This document shows, in pieces, positions 55,697 to 64,000 of a DNA stretch of 64,000 bases. This stretch comes from Diaphorobacter sp. HDW4A (GTDB lineage: Bacteria; Pseudomonadota; Gammaproteobacteria; Burkholderiales; Burkholderiaceae_C): positions 3,348,001-3,412,000 of the forward strand of contig NZ_CP049910.1 in the NCBI RefSeq assembly GCF_011305995.1. The letters are read 5' to 3'. Both the position numbers and the translations under genes were made by a program. How positions within the stretch are numbered: the first letter of the stretch is position 1; each line of letters opens with the position of its first letter. Under the pieces are notes generated by a model. It was not told the DNA's origin. It worked only from the letters and a program-made list of their open reading frames with translations, and did not search any database.

Positions 55697-56944
55697 TTAC
55701 TTCTGGGGTGCTGGAGAGAAAGTCCCGGCCCACTTCCAAGTGGCGAACGCACACCAGACCAGCCCGATGACTGCGAGACAGCCACCCACCATACCCAGTT
55801 GCTGCAACCCGACATATGTGCCCACCTGGCTGCCCAGCAACGCGCCCGCACCGATGCCGACGTTGAACAACCCTGAGAACAGCGACATGCCGACGTCAGT
55901 GGCGTCGGATGCCAGACGCAGCACCTTGGCCTGCAGCGGCAGCACCATGCAGAGCATGGCCACGCCCCACACGGAGCAGACCATATAAAGCGCCATGGGC
56001 GACTGCGTACTCGGCAGCAGCAGCCATAGGCAGGCTGTCACCAAGGCAATCGCCAGCAGCAGAAAAGCACGCGGCCAGCGCATGCCAAAGGCGCTGAAGC
56101 ACACGCTGCCCACAATGCCCATACCACCGTACAGCAGCAGCACCCAAGTCGTGACCTGACTGCTCAAGCCAGCCACTTGCTGGACCAATGGCTCGATATA
56201 GCTGTAGACCGTGAACTGCGCGGTCACCATCACAATCAGCAGCGCATAGGTAGCGACCAGCGCGGGTCGCTTGAACAGCATTGGAATGCTGCTGGCGGAG
56301 CCCGCGTTTTCGCTCGGCAACGTCGGCAGCAGACGCCACAGCGTGAGCATCACGACAAAGGCGACAAAGCCGATGATGCCGAACGTGGTGCGCCATCCCA
56401 GCGCCTCACCGACAATGCGGCCGAGTGGAATGCCGAGCACCATCGCCAGCGTAGTGCCGGTTGCCAGCAGGCCAAGCGCCTGCGCCTTCTTGCCCGCAGG
56501 TGCAACACGCACCGCAAGTGCCGCCGTGATCGACCAGAACACCGCATGCGCGAGCGCGATACCGATGCGGCTGACCAGCAGCGTCGCATAGCTCCACGCA
56601 AACGCCGAAAGCACGTGGCTCACGATGAAGAGCACAAACACGCCCATGAGCAGACGCCTGCGCTCAAACTGACTGGTCGCCAGCATCGCAGGCAGCGACG
56701 CCAACGCCACGACCCACGCGTAAATCGTGAGCATCAGCCCTATCTGCTCGGTGCGCATGTCAAAGCTGCCGCCGATGTCGCTGAGCAGACCGACTGGCGC
56801 AAACTCTGTCGTATTGAAGACGAACGCGCCCAAAGCGAGTGCGATCACGCTCATCCAAGCCTGGCTGGGCGAGCGCGTGTCCCGCTCAGCCGGCGCAGCG
56901 GGGGAGAAAGATTTGGGAGAAGAAGTGGAATCGAAAGCTGACAT
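55697..56944 (-). CDS. MFS exporter, SotB (sugar efflux) type
   Basis: 415 residues, twelve predicted transmembrane helices. The opening [22 protein letters not shown] and the [17 protein letters not shown] loop are typical of the SotB/arabinose-exporter subgroup of the major facilitator superfamily. The start is the ATG at 56944. The 181 bp between it and the module 3 Bug gene hold no gene. Confidence 0.88.
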   Translation of the reverse strand: MSAFDSTSSPKSFSPAAPAERDTRSPSQAWMSVIALALGAFVFNTTEFAPVGLLSDIGGSFDMRTEQIGLMLTIYAWVVALASLPAMLATSQFERRRLLMGVFVLFIVSHVLSAFAWSYATLLVSRIGIALAHAVFWSITAALAVRVAPAGKKAQALGLLATGTTLAMVLGIPLGRIVGEALGWRTTFGIIGFVAFVVMLTLWRLLPTLPSENAGSASSIPMLFKRPALVATYALLIVMVTAQFTVYSYIEPLVQQVAGLSSQVTTWVLLLYGGMGIVGSVCFSAFGMRWPRAFLLLAIALVTACLWLLLPSTQSPMALYMVCSVWGVAMLCMVLPLQAKVLRLASDATDVGMSLFSGLFNVGIGAGALLGSQVGTYVGLQQLGMVGGCLAVIGLVWCAFATWKWAGTFSPAPQK

Positions 56945-57109
56945 GTAGAAATAGCAAACTTGCGCGCAGAGAATGCTGCAGCGCAACAAAGCGAAATTGT
57001 CCCCGCATTCCGCCCGTAGTTCAGGTCCGTGTTCAGATGGCCCCGAGCCTCGATGGGGTCACACGGCTGTCACCTTGGCAAGAGCCTCCAACTGTGCACA
57101 AAGGCCAAA

Positions 57110-57499
57110 TCAGCCTTGTGGCTCGTGGCAGACCGCCTCGATGTTGTGACCATCCGGGTCAAGCACGAAGGCACCGTAATAGTTCGGGTGATAGTGCGGC
57201 CGCACGCCCGGCGCACCGTTATCACGCCCACCAGCAGCCATGGCAGCCTTGTGGAAGGCGTCAACCACCGCGCGGGAACGGGCCCGAAACGCGACATGGA
57301 CGATGGGCTGGTTGGGCGTCCCCCGGCTGATCCAGAAATCGGGCTTGGGCGGCTCGCCGAAACCTGCCGTGTCGGTATGCCCGGTGATCGCCGCCGAGAC
57401 CTCCATCAGCTTGGCATAGCCGAGCGGCGCAAGTGCCTGTGCATAAAACGCCATGGATTTGGCGAAGTCCGAAACCATGACGCCGGTGTGATCGATCAT
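57110..57499 (-). CDS. Small VOC-family (glyoxalase-like) protein
   Basis: 129 residues, one VOC domain: IDHTGVMVSDFAKSMAFY opening, a central VHVAFRARSR strand and GHNIEAVCHEP end, the last with a putative metal-ligand glutamate. The substrate is unknown. It is the single gene between the MFS exporter and the NAD(P)-binding protein, all on the minus strand. Confidence 0.85.
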   Translation of the reverse strand: MIDHTGVMVSDFAKSMAFYAQALAPLGYAKLMEVSAAITGHTDTAGFGEPPKPDFWISRGTPNQPIVHVAFRARSRAVVDAFHKAAMAAGGRDNGAPGVRPHYHPNYYGAFVLDPDGHNIEAVCHEPQG

Positions 57500-57590
57500 G
57501 AATTACCCCTCTTGATTAACTGGATAAAAACCCAGTTATTTGAGTATGCTCGACATGATCGATTCTGTCCATGGAATTGATAGAGGGAGC

Positions 57591-58241
57591 TCAGTACCCG
57601 ACAGTGAAGCGCTCGCGTTGATGTGTGCCCTGCTCCAGCGCGTCCACCAGAGCCACGGCCAGATCGGCCACCGAGATCGTGCCAGGCGCGCCGTCTGGTT
57701 GCATCAGCAGCTCGTCCTTGCCGACGCGGTACTGGCCCGTGCGCTCGCCCCGCTCGCCCAGATGCAAGGCAATGGGTGGGCTCAGCAGCGTCCAGTCGAG
57801 TGTGGTTTCGCTCTGCAACTCCGTCAGCATGTCGCGTGCCGCCGTGGCGCCGGGCTTGATTGCGGCGGGAAAATCGGGCGAATCCACCAGTTGCTGGCCG
57901 TTGATGTAAAGGCTGCCCGCACCGCCGACGACCAGATAGCGCGCCACGCCCGCCGCCTTCGTGCCTTCAGCGATGGCTCGCGAACCTATCATGAAGTCGT
58001 TGTAGATGTTCGGGTTGGTCCAGCCCGCGTTGTAGGCGCTGAGCACCGCGTCCACGCCGCTCACGGCAGCCTTGACGTCTTCGGCCTTGAGCACATCGGC
58101 GCGCACCACCTTGAGGTGATCACGGACGGCGAGCTTTTCGGGGTGACGTGCAAGCGCCGTCACCTCGTGGCCCCGGCCGAGCAGTTCGTCCAGCAGCGCC
58201 GCGCCTACAAAACCGGTGGCTCCAATCAATGCGACTTTCAT
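57591..58241 (-). CDS. NAD(P)H-binding oxidoreductase (atypical SDR)
   Basis: 216 residues from the ATG at 58241 (AAAAGGA upstream). The N-terminal GATGFVGAALLDELL Rossmann loop and the later SAYNAG and DWTLLSPP segments match NAD(P)-binding epimerase/reductase-like proteins of the NmrA/YwnB kind. It is divergent from a LysR gene that probably controls it. Confidence 0.87.
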   Translation of the reverse strand: MKVALIGATGFVGAALLDELLGRGHEVTALARHPEKLAVRDHLKVVRADVLKAEDVKAAVSGVDAVLSAYNAGWTNPNIYNDFMIGSRAIAEGTKAAGVARYLVVGGAGSLYINGQQLVDSPDFPAAIKPGATAARDMLTELQSETTLDWTLLSPPIALHLGERGERTGQYRVGKDELLMQPDGAPGTISVADLAVALVDALEQGTHQRERFTVGY

Positions 58242-58363
58242 GTTCGTGTCCTTTTCGTTCAAAACGTTGTCTGATCCGGAGCTCAACTTTAGACACTAAC
58301 GAATGGGGTAAGAAGTCATCAAATTCCGCCATTACTTTGAAGCACCGCTTCATAATAAACCGT

Positions 58364-59302
58364 ATGGACGACTTCAAACGCATGGCGATCTTCGCGGCCG
58401 TGGTGCAACAGGGCTCGATGAGCGCAGCCGCGCGCACGCTGGCGATGACACCGTCGGCCGTGAGCCAGCAGGTGCGCCAGCTCGAACGCGACGGCGGCGT
58501 GACGCTGATGCACCGCACGACGCGCCAGTTGACGCTCACCGATGCCGGCCAGCGCTTCTACGCCGAGTGCGCACGCATGGTCGAGGCGGCGTCGAACGCC
58601 AGGGCCGAACTGCAGGCCGAGCTGCAGGAACCCAGCGGCGAGCTGCGCATTTCCTCGACTGTGGGCTTTGCACGCCACATCGCGCCCGCGCTCGGGCCAC
58701 TGCTCGCAAACTACCCACAGTTGCGCCTGCAACTGCTAGTGGACGACGCACAGATCGACCTGACCTCCTCACGCATCGACCTCGCCATCCGCTACGGTAA
58801 TCTGCCCGATTCGCAATGGGTGGCGCGCAGACTGGGCACCATGCACTGGTGGCCTTGCGCGTCGCCACAATGGCTTGCAGCACATGGCGAACCCGAGTCA
58901 TTGCAGGATTTACTCACCGCAAGCTGGATGGGGCTTCCGGCCGCCATCGAATTCCAGGGACTGCAGGTGCGGGTGCCTTCAGCCAAAACCAGCTCAGGTG
59001 CGTTCGAAGAACATGTGCTGCCCATCGAGCCTCGCATCGCCAGCAACAACCAGCTCGCGCTGCTGCAGATGTGCGAGGCGGGGCTGGGCATTGCGCTGCT
59101 TGGCAGCATGGACGTGCAGGATGCCATCTCCGCCGGTCGACTGGTCCCGCTGTGCCGTGGCTGGGATTTCGGCCGCGCGGGCGGGTTGCCGATTTGGGCC
59201 GTCACCCCACAGCGCAACATGCAGCCAGCCAAGGTACGCCTCGCACTCGAGCATCTGAGCCGGTATCTGAGCGCCACACCCGGTGTTTTTCACAATCGTT
59301 AA
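58364..59302 (+). CDS. LysR-family regulator
   Basis: 312 residues from the ATG at 58364, with a winged helix at FKRMAIFAAVVQQGSMSAAA and a LysR effector domain. It is divergent from the NAD(P)-binding oxidoreductase, 122 bp apart, the usual layout for a LysR target pair. The 195 bp downstream hold no gene. Confidence 0.92.
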   Translation: MDDFKRMAIFAAVVQQGSMSAAARTLAMTPSAVSQQVRQLERDGGVTLMHRTTRQLTLTDAGQRFYAECARMVEAASNARAELQAELQEPSGELRISSTVGFARHIAPALGPLLANYPQLRLQLLVDDAQIDLTSSRIDLAIRYGNLPDSQWVARRLGTMHWWPCASPQWLAAHGEPESLQDLLTASWMGLPAAIEFQGLQVRVPSAKTSSGAFEEHVLPIEPRIASNNQLALLQMCEAGLGIALLGSMDVQDAISAGRLVPLCRGWDFGRAGGLPIWAVTPQRNMQPAKVRLALEHLSRYLSATPGVFHNR

Positions 59303-59497
59303 TGGATTACTGGTAGCTACTTTCTGATTCAACCATGAAGAAATGGCAAAACCTGACAAAGAATTCCGCTGGGGTCAACGAAAATGCACCTACAAACGTC
59401 TTACACGCATCACGGCACCGTTGTCGAACATCGGGGCCACCACTCATCCGCAGTTGCCCGGCCCACCGAAGCAGCATTGAAACAAGGGGGACAGACA

Positions 59498-60178
59498 ATG
59501 TTCAGCACCACTCTCACCAAGCTATTCACCGTCGGCGCATTGACCGCCGCGTTGGCCGGTTGCGTCGCCATGGACGACCCCTACTATCAAGGTGGCGGCT
59601 ACCAGAGCGGCTACGGCGGTGGCTACTCCACCACGACGTACTCCAGCTACCCCGTCTGGCAAGGCCCCGGCTACTACTACGATGGCGGCTACTACCCCAA
59701 CAACCCCGGCGTGAGCGGCGCGATCTATATCCGCAGCCAAGACGACTGGCGCTCGCGTGACTCCGATCGCCGCCGCGACTGGGAGCGCCGTCGCGACAAT
59801 GACCGCCGTGATGCTGATCGTCGTCGTGACCAAGACCGCCGCGAGGCCGAGCGCCGACGCGATCAGGACCAGCGCGAAGCGGATCGCCGCCGCGATGAAC
59901 AGCGCCGCGAAGCCGAGCGCAACCGCGACTGGGGCCACAACAACAATCGCCCCAACCCCGGTGCAGGCTATCCGGCCAATAACAATCCAGAAGGCCAGCG
60001 CGACTTCAACCGCAGCGAGCGCATCCTGCGCCAACAGGAAAGCCGCCAGCTCAACAACCCCGATCCGCGCGTAAACCGCGAGCGCGCCGAAATCTTCGAG
60101 CGCCAGCGCCAACAACGCGAAGCCGCGCAACAAAAAAACAAGAACCCTTGGGGAACTGGCAATAGCCAAGGCAACTGA
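59498..60178 (+). CDS. Arg/Asp-rich lipoprotein of unknown function
   Basis: 226 residues. A lipoprotein signal with lipobox LAGC (Cys22) is preceded by an AGGGGG ribosome-binding site before the ATG at 59498. Mature regions: a Gly/Tyr-rich stretch (~30-80), then ~60 residues of alternating Arg-rich and acidic repeats (DRRRD, RREAERRRD), then an Asn/Pro/Gln-rich end. The charged repeat could form a single stable helix. No catalytic domain is visible. An envelope role is inferred from the signal. Confidence 0.75.
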   Translation: MFSTTLTKLFTVGALTAALAGCVAMDDPYYQGGGYQSGYGGGYSTTTYSSYPVWQGPGYYYDGGYYPNNPGVSGAIYIRSQDDWRSRDSDRRRDWERRRDNDRRDADRRRDQDRREAERRRDQDQREADRRRDEQRREAERNRDWGHNNNRPNPGAGYPANNNPEGQRDFNRSERILRQQESRQLNNPDPRVNRERAEIFERQRQQREAAQQKNKNPWGTGNSQGN

Positions 60179-60241
60179 TTGTGACGAGAATGGTGGCGAG
60201 ACCTGCGCGTCCCGCCCATCTCGACCCGCCGCTGAACCAGC

Positions 60242-60940
60242 ATGAGCACTGACCGCCACATGAACCGATCTTCCTCAAACCGACTTCTTGGTCGGTTGTG
60301 GATCTGCGCGTTGCCGCTGCTGTGCGCGACAGCGGTTCAGGCGCAGGTCATTCGCTGCACCGACCCCTTCACCGGCAAGGTCAGCTACACCGATGGCAAA
60401 TGCGCGAGCGGCACCAGCGCGCAGGAAATCGAGGCCCGCAAGTCCCCTGACGAAATCAAGGCCGAGCGCGAACAGGCGGCGCAAGCGCGCGAACGCATGC
60501 AGGAGCGCCTGCAGCAGGACGCCAAGCGCCGCCAGGACAACACCGAGCTGCAGCGCCGCGAGCAGGAAAGCCGCGACCGATCACAGTCCGCCGCGTCGAA
60601 CAACCCTGCCAATTCACAGGCCTGCGCGCAGGCCCGTCGCAATCTGGAAGAGGTGCAGTCCAGCATGGGCCAGGGCATGTATGACGAGTCCGCCCGCCTC
60701 TCCGAAGCCCAGCGCAATGCCGAGCGTGCCTGCCTCACGCCCGACGAATGGGTGCGCACGCAGCGAGATGCGCAGAACAACGCTGGCAACAACTACTATC
60801 AGACCTACCCGTATGTGGTGCGTCCACCGCATGTGGTACATCCCCCAGTGCGACCCCAGCCAGACCCCAAGCCCCCGGTGTTCACCAGTTGCAACGTGTT
60901 CCGCTGCACGGATGCCAAAGGCAACGTCTACCCTCGCTGA
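60242..60940 (+). CDS. DUF4124-type secreted protein
   Basis: 232 residues (or 226 from the ATG at 60260). The signal peptide ends near AVQAQV, followed by a Cys-containing DUF4124-like segment VIRCTDPFTGKVSYTDGKC. A long charged coiled-coil-like stretch (~75-120) and a Pro-rich tail with two cysteines follow. Probably periplasmic; function unknown. It lies 63 bp downstream of the Arg/Asp-rich lipoprotein and may be cotranscribed. Confidence 0.78.
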   Translation: MSTDRHMNRSSSNRLLGRLWICALPLLCATAVQAQVIRCTDPFTGKVSYTDGKCASGTSAQEIEARKSPDEIKAEREQAAQARERMQERLQQDAKRRQDNTELQRREQESRDRSQSAASNNPANSQACAQARRNLEEVQSSMGQGMYDESARLSEAQRNAERACLTPDEWVRTQRDAQNNAGNNYYQTYPYVVRPPHVVHPPVRPQPDPKPPVFTSCNVFRCTDAKGNVYPR

Positions 60941-60950
60941 CCAGCCCCGA

Positions 60951-61865
60951 TCAATCCCTGACCGGCTCGCCGCGCAGGCCCTGCATGACGGTGGGATAGC
61001 GCAGGCGCACGCGCAGTTCGTCCTGCATGCGTCGTGCCTCAAGACGCCGTGACTCGCTCATGAAGCTCAGAAGCGCGACCGGCAACTGGTCCTTTGCCGC
61101 ATCACGCGCCACACGCGGAGGACGCGGCAGGCCGAACAGATCGGCGGCCATGTCGAAGTAGTCCCCCATCTTCATGTCGGTCTCGTCCCGCACGTTGTAG
61201 ACCCGCTGCGCCTTGCCGCGCCACAGGGCCGCAAGGCAGGCACCCGCCAGATCATCCGCCTGAATGTGGTTGGTGTAGACATCGTCCCGCTCCTTGAGCA
61301 CCGGCGTGCCGCGCTGCAGCCTTTCCACCGGCGTGCCTCTCGGCCGGTCCAGCCCGTAGATGCCGGGCACGCGCAGAATGCTTACCCGCACGCCGGAGCG
61401 GCCCAGATGGCGCATCGCGCGCTCGGCATTCACCCGGCGATGCGCGCGCGGCGTAGACGGAGCCACAGAGCGGGTCTCGTTCACCCAAGCGCCCTCGCAG
61501 TCGCCATAAACGCCCGTCGTTGATGCATAGACCAGCGCATCGGGCAAGGCCCGCAGGCGCAGCGCGCGGCTCAAATTCTCGCTACGCACATCACGCCACC
61601 ACTGCAGCCCGGTCTCTCCCTCACCGGGCGGCGGCGCAAGATACAACACGCGTTGAAAAATGCCCGCCAAACGCGCCAACGTGGTCTTGTCGTCCAGATT
61701 GCCCACAAGCGGCCTGACTCCAGCCGCACGCAGCGCGGGCGAGCGATCCGCCGAGGTCGTCAACGCGGTAAGCGAAACCCGCGACGAGGCCACGCCTGAG
61801 CCCGCACGCAGTTGCCGCACGGCGCGCATTCCCACGTCGCCGCAGCCGACGACCAACACCCGCAT
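60951..61865 (-). CDS. NAD-dependent epimerase/dehydratase-like protein (SDR)
   Basis: 304 residues from the ATG at 61865 (MRVLVVGCGDVGMRAV), giving a clean Rossmann start. YASTTGVYGD with the active-site-like Tyr and NVRDE near the C-terminus fit extended SDR proteins of the YeeZ kind. The open frame continues upstream to 62051 through sequence that overlaps the divergent gene and is unlikely to be translated. Substrate unknown. Confidence 0.87.
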   Translation of the reverse strand: MRVLVVGCGDVGMRAVRQLRAGSGVASSRVSLTALTTSADRSPALRAAGVRPLVGNLDDKTTLARLAGIFQRVLYLAPPPGEGETGLQWWRDVRSENLSRALRLRALPDALVYASTTGVYGDCEGAWVNETRSVAPSTPRAHRRVNAERAMRHLGRSGVRVSILRVPGIYGLDRPRGTPVERLQRGTPVLKERDDVYTNHIQADDLAGACLAALWRGKAQRVYNVRDETDMKMGDYFDMAADLFGLPRPPRVARDAAKDQLPVALLSFMSESRRLEARRMQDELRVRLRYPTVMQGLRGEPVRD

Positions 61866-62010
61866 CCGGCGAAAGCGTGCCGGAAGCGCTCCTAGGGGAC
61901 TTTGGTTTGAGGGCAAAATCGATACCTTTGGGAGCCAGCCCGCGCCATCCCGCGATGTGCGCGCCAGCCCCGTGAAAAGCAGACAAAAGAACTCCAAGGA
62001 TACCCGCAAC

Positions 62011-63072
62011 ATGACGAGCGAGCAGACCACAGCTGCCACCTTCCAGATCAACGTTCAGCCCAGCGGCCGCACCTTCGCCGCGCAAGGCGACGAAACCATC
62101 CTCACCGCCGCCATCCGCAGCGGCGTGGGCCTGCCCTACAGCTGCAAGGATGGCTCGTGCGGCTCGTGCAAATGCAAGAAGCTCAGCGGCTCGGTGGTGC
62201 ACAAGGAACACGCCGAAAAGGCGCTTTCGCAAGCCGAGGAAGAAGCCGGTTTCGTGCTCACTTGCAGCGCCCGCGCGCTGACCGACGTGGTGCTCGAGTC
62301 GCGCAATGTCACCGACGAAAGCTCTTTCCCGGTGAAGAAGCTGCCGGTGCGTGTGGCGGCCCTGAACCGTCTGTCGCACGACGTGATGCAGGTGCGCCTG
62401 CAACTGCCCGCCGCCGACCAGTTCAAGTACCACGCGGGGCAGTACATCGAATTCATCCTGCGCGACGGCGCACGCCGCGCCTACTCCATGGCCACCGCGC
62501 CGCATTTCCAGGAAACCGCGCCGGGCGTGGAACTGCATATCCGCCACATGCAGGGCGGCAAGTTCACCGACCATGTATTCAGCGCGATGAAGGAAAAGGA
62601 AATCCTGCGCGTCGAAGGCCCGTTCGGCAGCTTCTTCCTGCGCGAAGACTCCGACAAGCCCATCATCTTGCTGGCCTCGGGCACCGGCTTCGCACCCGTG
62701 AAGGCGCTGATCGAGCACATGCTGCACAAGGGCACGAAGCGCGCCATCACCCTGTACTGGGGCGGTCGCCGCCCGGCTGACCTCTACATGGACGCCTGGG
62801 TGCGCGAGCGCATGGCCAACATGCCCACCCTGAGCTACGTACCAGTGGTCTCCAACGCCGAGCCTGATGACCACTGGATAGGCCGCACCGGCTTCGTGCA
62901 CAAGGCGGTCATGGAAGACTTCGCCGACCTCTCCGGCCACCAGGTCTATGCCTGCGGCGCCCCCATCGTGGTCGATTCGGCCCGCAGCCAATACTCCGCC
63001 GAACGCGGTCTGCCCGAAGAGGAATTCTTCGCCGACGCCTTTACGTCGGAAGCCGACAAGCACAAGGCATGA
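62011..63072 (+). CDS. 2Fe-2S ferredoxin-FAD-NAD(P)H reductase (CDP-6-deoxy-glucoseen reductase-like)
   Basis: 353 residues in three parts: a plant-type 2Fe-2S domain (Cys45, Cys50, Cys53, Cys85), a FAD domain with RAYSMA, and a NAD domain with LASGTGFAPVKA. It carries electrons from NAD(P)H through FAD to the 2Fe-2S centre, for an oxygenase or dehydratase partner not seen here. The ATG at 62011 has a CAAGGA site. Confidence 0.9.
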   Translation: MTSEQTTAATFQINVQPSGRTFAAQGDETILTAAIRSGVGLPYSCKDGSCGSCKCKKLSGSVVHKEHAEKALSQAEEEAGFVLTCSARALTDVVLESRNVTDESSFPVKKLPVRVAALNRLSHDVMQVRLQLPAADQFKYHAGQYIEFILRDGARRAYSMATAPHFQETAPGVELHIRHMQGGKFTDHVFSAMKEKEILRVEGPFGSFFLREDSDKPIILLASGTGFAPVKALIEHMLHKGTKRAITLYWGGRRPADLYMDAWVRERMANMPTLSYVPVVSNAEPDDHWIGRTGFVHKAVMEDFADLSGHQVYACGAPIVVDSARSQYSAERGLPEEEFFADAFTSEADKHKA

Positions 63073-63078
63073 CGGCCT

Positions 63079-63429
63079 TCAAGCGATAAGCTCGCGGCAG
63101 AGTTCTGCGCAGTGGCGGCAGCTCTCCGCGCAATCCTGGCAGTGATCGGCCTCGTGCTTCTCGCACTCGGTCGCGCAGGCCTCGCAGATGCGAGCGCACA
63201 GCTCGCAAATGGCCGACACATGTGCGCTGTCGCGTGCCATGGCGGCAGCGGCAAAACGGCAGATTTCCGCGCATTCGACATCCTGCGCCACGCAGTTGAG
63301 CATGTGTTCCACATGCGCATCGCGCAGACAAGCGGCTGCGCAGAAATCGCACAGCAAGGCGCAGCGTGAACAGGCTGCGATGCATTCCCAGTAACGGGAT
63401 TCGGACAGTGAGGTGGGCGCGTCAAGCAT
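63079..63429 (-). CDS. Cys-rich four-helix protein, Csp3/DUF326 copper-storage-like
   Basis: 116 residues containing 19 cysteines, mostly at three- to four-residue spacing along helices (from Cys16 to Cys111), the pattern of four-helix copper-storage proteins that bind many Cu(I) ions. There is no signal peptide, so it is cytosolic (Csp3-like). An AAAGGAG site precedes the ATG at 63429. It faces the ferredoxin reductase gene tail to tail, 6 bp apart. Confidence 0.88.
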   Translation of the reverse strand: MLDAPTSLSESRYWECIAACSRCALLCDFCAAACLRDAHVEHMLNCVAQDVECAEICRFAAAAMARDSAHVSAICELCARICEACATECEKHEADHCQDCAESCRHCAELCRELIA

Positions 63430-63605
63430 GTCACTCCTTTCCGTCAGGCGGATCGCTGGCGATGTGCACACCGCGCGCCAGCAGCGCAGTTCTCTTTATA
63501 GACACACAGGAATCCTTCATTCTGTAGGACTTGACTGCAATCTGCGCATGGAAGTTGCGAGCATTGCCAGCCATTTGTCAGATTTTTTTGCACAATAGAC
63601 AACCT

Positions 63606-64000
63606 ATGAACCGCAGAAACCTTCTTCTTACGACTGCAGCCGCCACCCTCATGGCCCTGACAGCCCCGCTGGCCGCACACGCAGAGGATGCGCCCATCCG
63701 CCTCGTCGTTCCTTACGCCCCCGGTGGCCCGCTGGATGCCACCTCGCGCATTCTGGCCGAGCGCGTCCGTGACTCGCTGGGTATCGTGGTCATCGACAAC
63801 AAGGCCGGCGCAGGCGGCAATATCGGCGCCGACATCGTCGCCAAGGCGGCGCATGACGGCCTGACCATTGGCCTCGCCGCCACCGCGACGCACGCCGTCA
63901 ATCCCTGGCTGTTCAGCAAGATGCCCTACAACGCGGACAAGGATTTCGCCGGCATCACCCAGATGGTCCGCGTGCCCAACGTGCTCGTGATCAATGCCGC
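63606..64000 (+). CDS. Bug/TctC-family periplasmic solute receptor (truncated by window end)
   Basis: 131 codons are visible. MNRRNLLLTTAAATLMAL with a twin-Arg-like start and a signal peptide ending near AHAED, then IRLVVPYAPGGPLDATSR and the GLTIGLA segment. It is the fifth Bug receptor in the window; the rest lies outside. Confidence 0.88.
   Translation, partial: MNRRNLLLTTAAATLMALTAPLAAHAEDAPIRLVVPYAPGGPLDATSRILAERVRDSLGIVVIDNKAGAGGNIGADIVAKAAHDGLTIGLAATATHAVNPWLFSKMPYNADKDFAGITQMVRVPNVLVINA

Overview
The window is GC-rich, densely packed chromosomal DNA from a betaproteobacterium, most likely a member of the Comamonadaceae (Comamonas/Delftia-like). The clues are a hemC-hemD-hemX-hemY run next to a divergent ppc, five Bug/TctC-type periplasmic solute receptors, CaiB/BaiF CoA-transferase modules, and the general codon style. 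This placement is inference; there is no 16S rRNA gene in the window.

Layout. 1-8.8 kb: peroxide defence and iron (ahpF truncated by the window edge, ahpC, bfr), a GNAT acetyltransferase, a YccS-like membrane protein and ppc. 8.9-13.2 kb: haem biosynthesis operon hemC-hemD-hemX-hemY. 13.2-14.2 kb: a gene-poor, AT-richer strip with hairpins, a 142-bp inverted-repeat element and three 28-bp palindromes. 14.2-23.7 kb: a compact defence island. It holds an AbiEi-like antitoxin/regulator facing an AbiEii-like nucleotidyltransferase, then a complete retron operon on the minus strand: a HEAT/ARM-like protein, a SWIM zinc-finger protein, a structured msr-msd RNA locus, and a retron reverse transcriptase with a membrane-spanning tail. 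23.8-29.3 kb, 40.3-47.4 kb and 50.6-55.5 kb: three parallel acyl-CoA modules. Each has a family III CoA-transferase, an acyl-CoA dehydrogenase, a Bug receptor and a LysR or IclR regulator. Two also carry an AcuI-like enoyl-CoA reductase, and in the first it is fused to the dehydrogenase. The third module is the glutarate pathway (gcdR/gcdH/gcdG-like). Between them lie housekeeping genes (valS, galU, cysM, bluB, a tRNA-Leu(CAA)), a MocR regulator divergent from an EamA exporter, TusA-like and NUDIX proteins. 55.7-64 kb: an MFS exporter, VOC and NAD(P)-binding proteins with a divergent LysR, an Arg/Asp-rich lipoprotein, a DUF4124 protein, a ferredoxin-NAD reductase, a Cys-rich copper-storage-like protein and a truncated fifth Bug receptor.

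The most notable system is the retron. Its msd forms a 22-bp stem with one bulge, and its a1/a2 ends pair over 12 perfect bases. Its RT carries the NAxxH, YADD and VTG hallmarks. The gene set (ARM/HEAT + SWIM + RT) matches what I recall as the predicted type XIII retron class. A roughly 140-bp dispersed repeat, present three times in the window and showing compensatory base changes in its stems, sits between the ncRNA and the RT gene.
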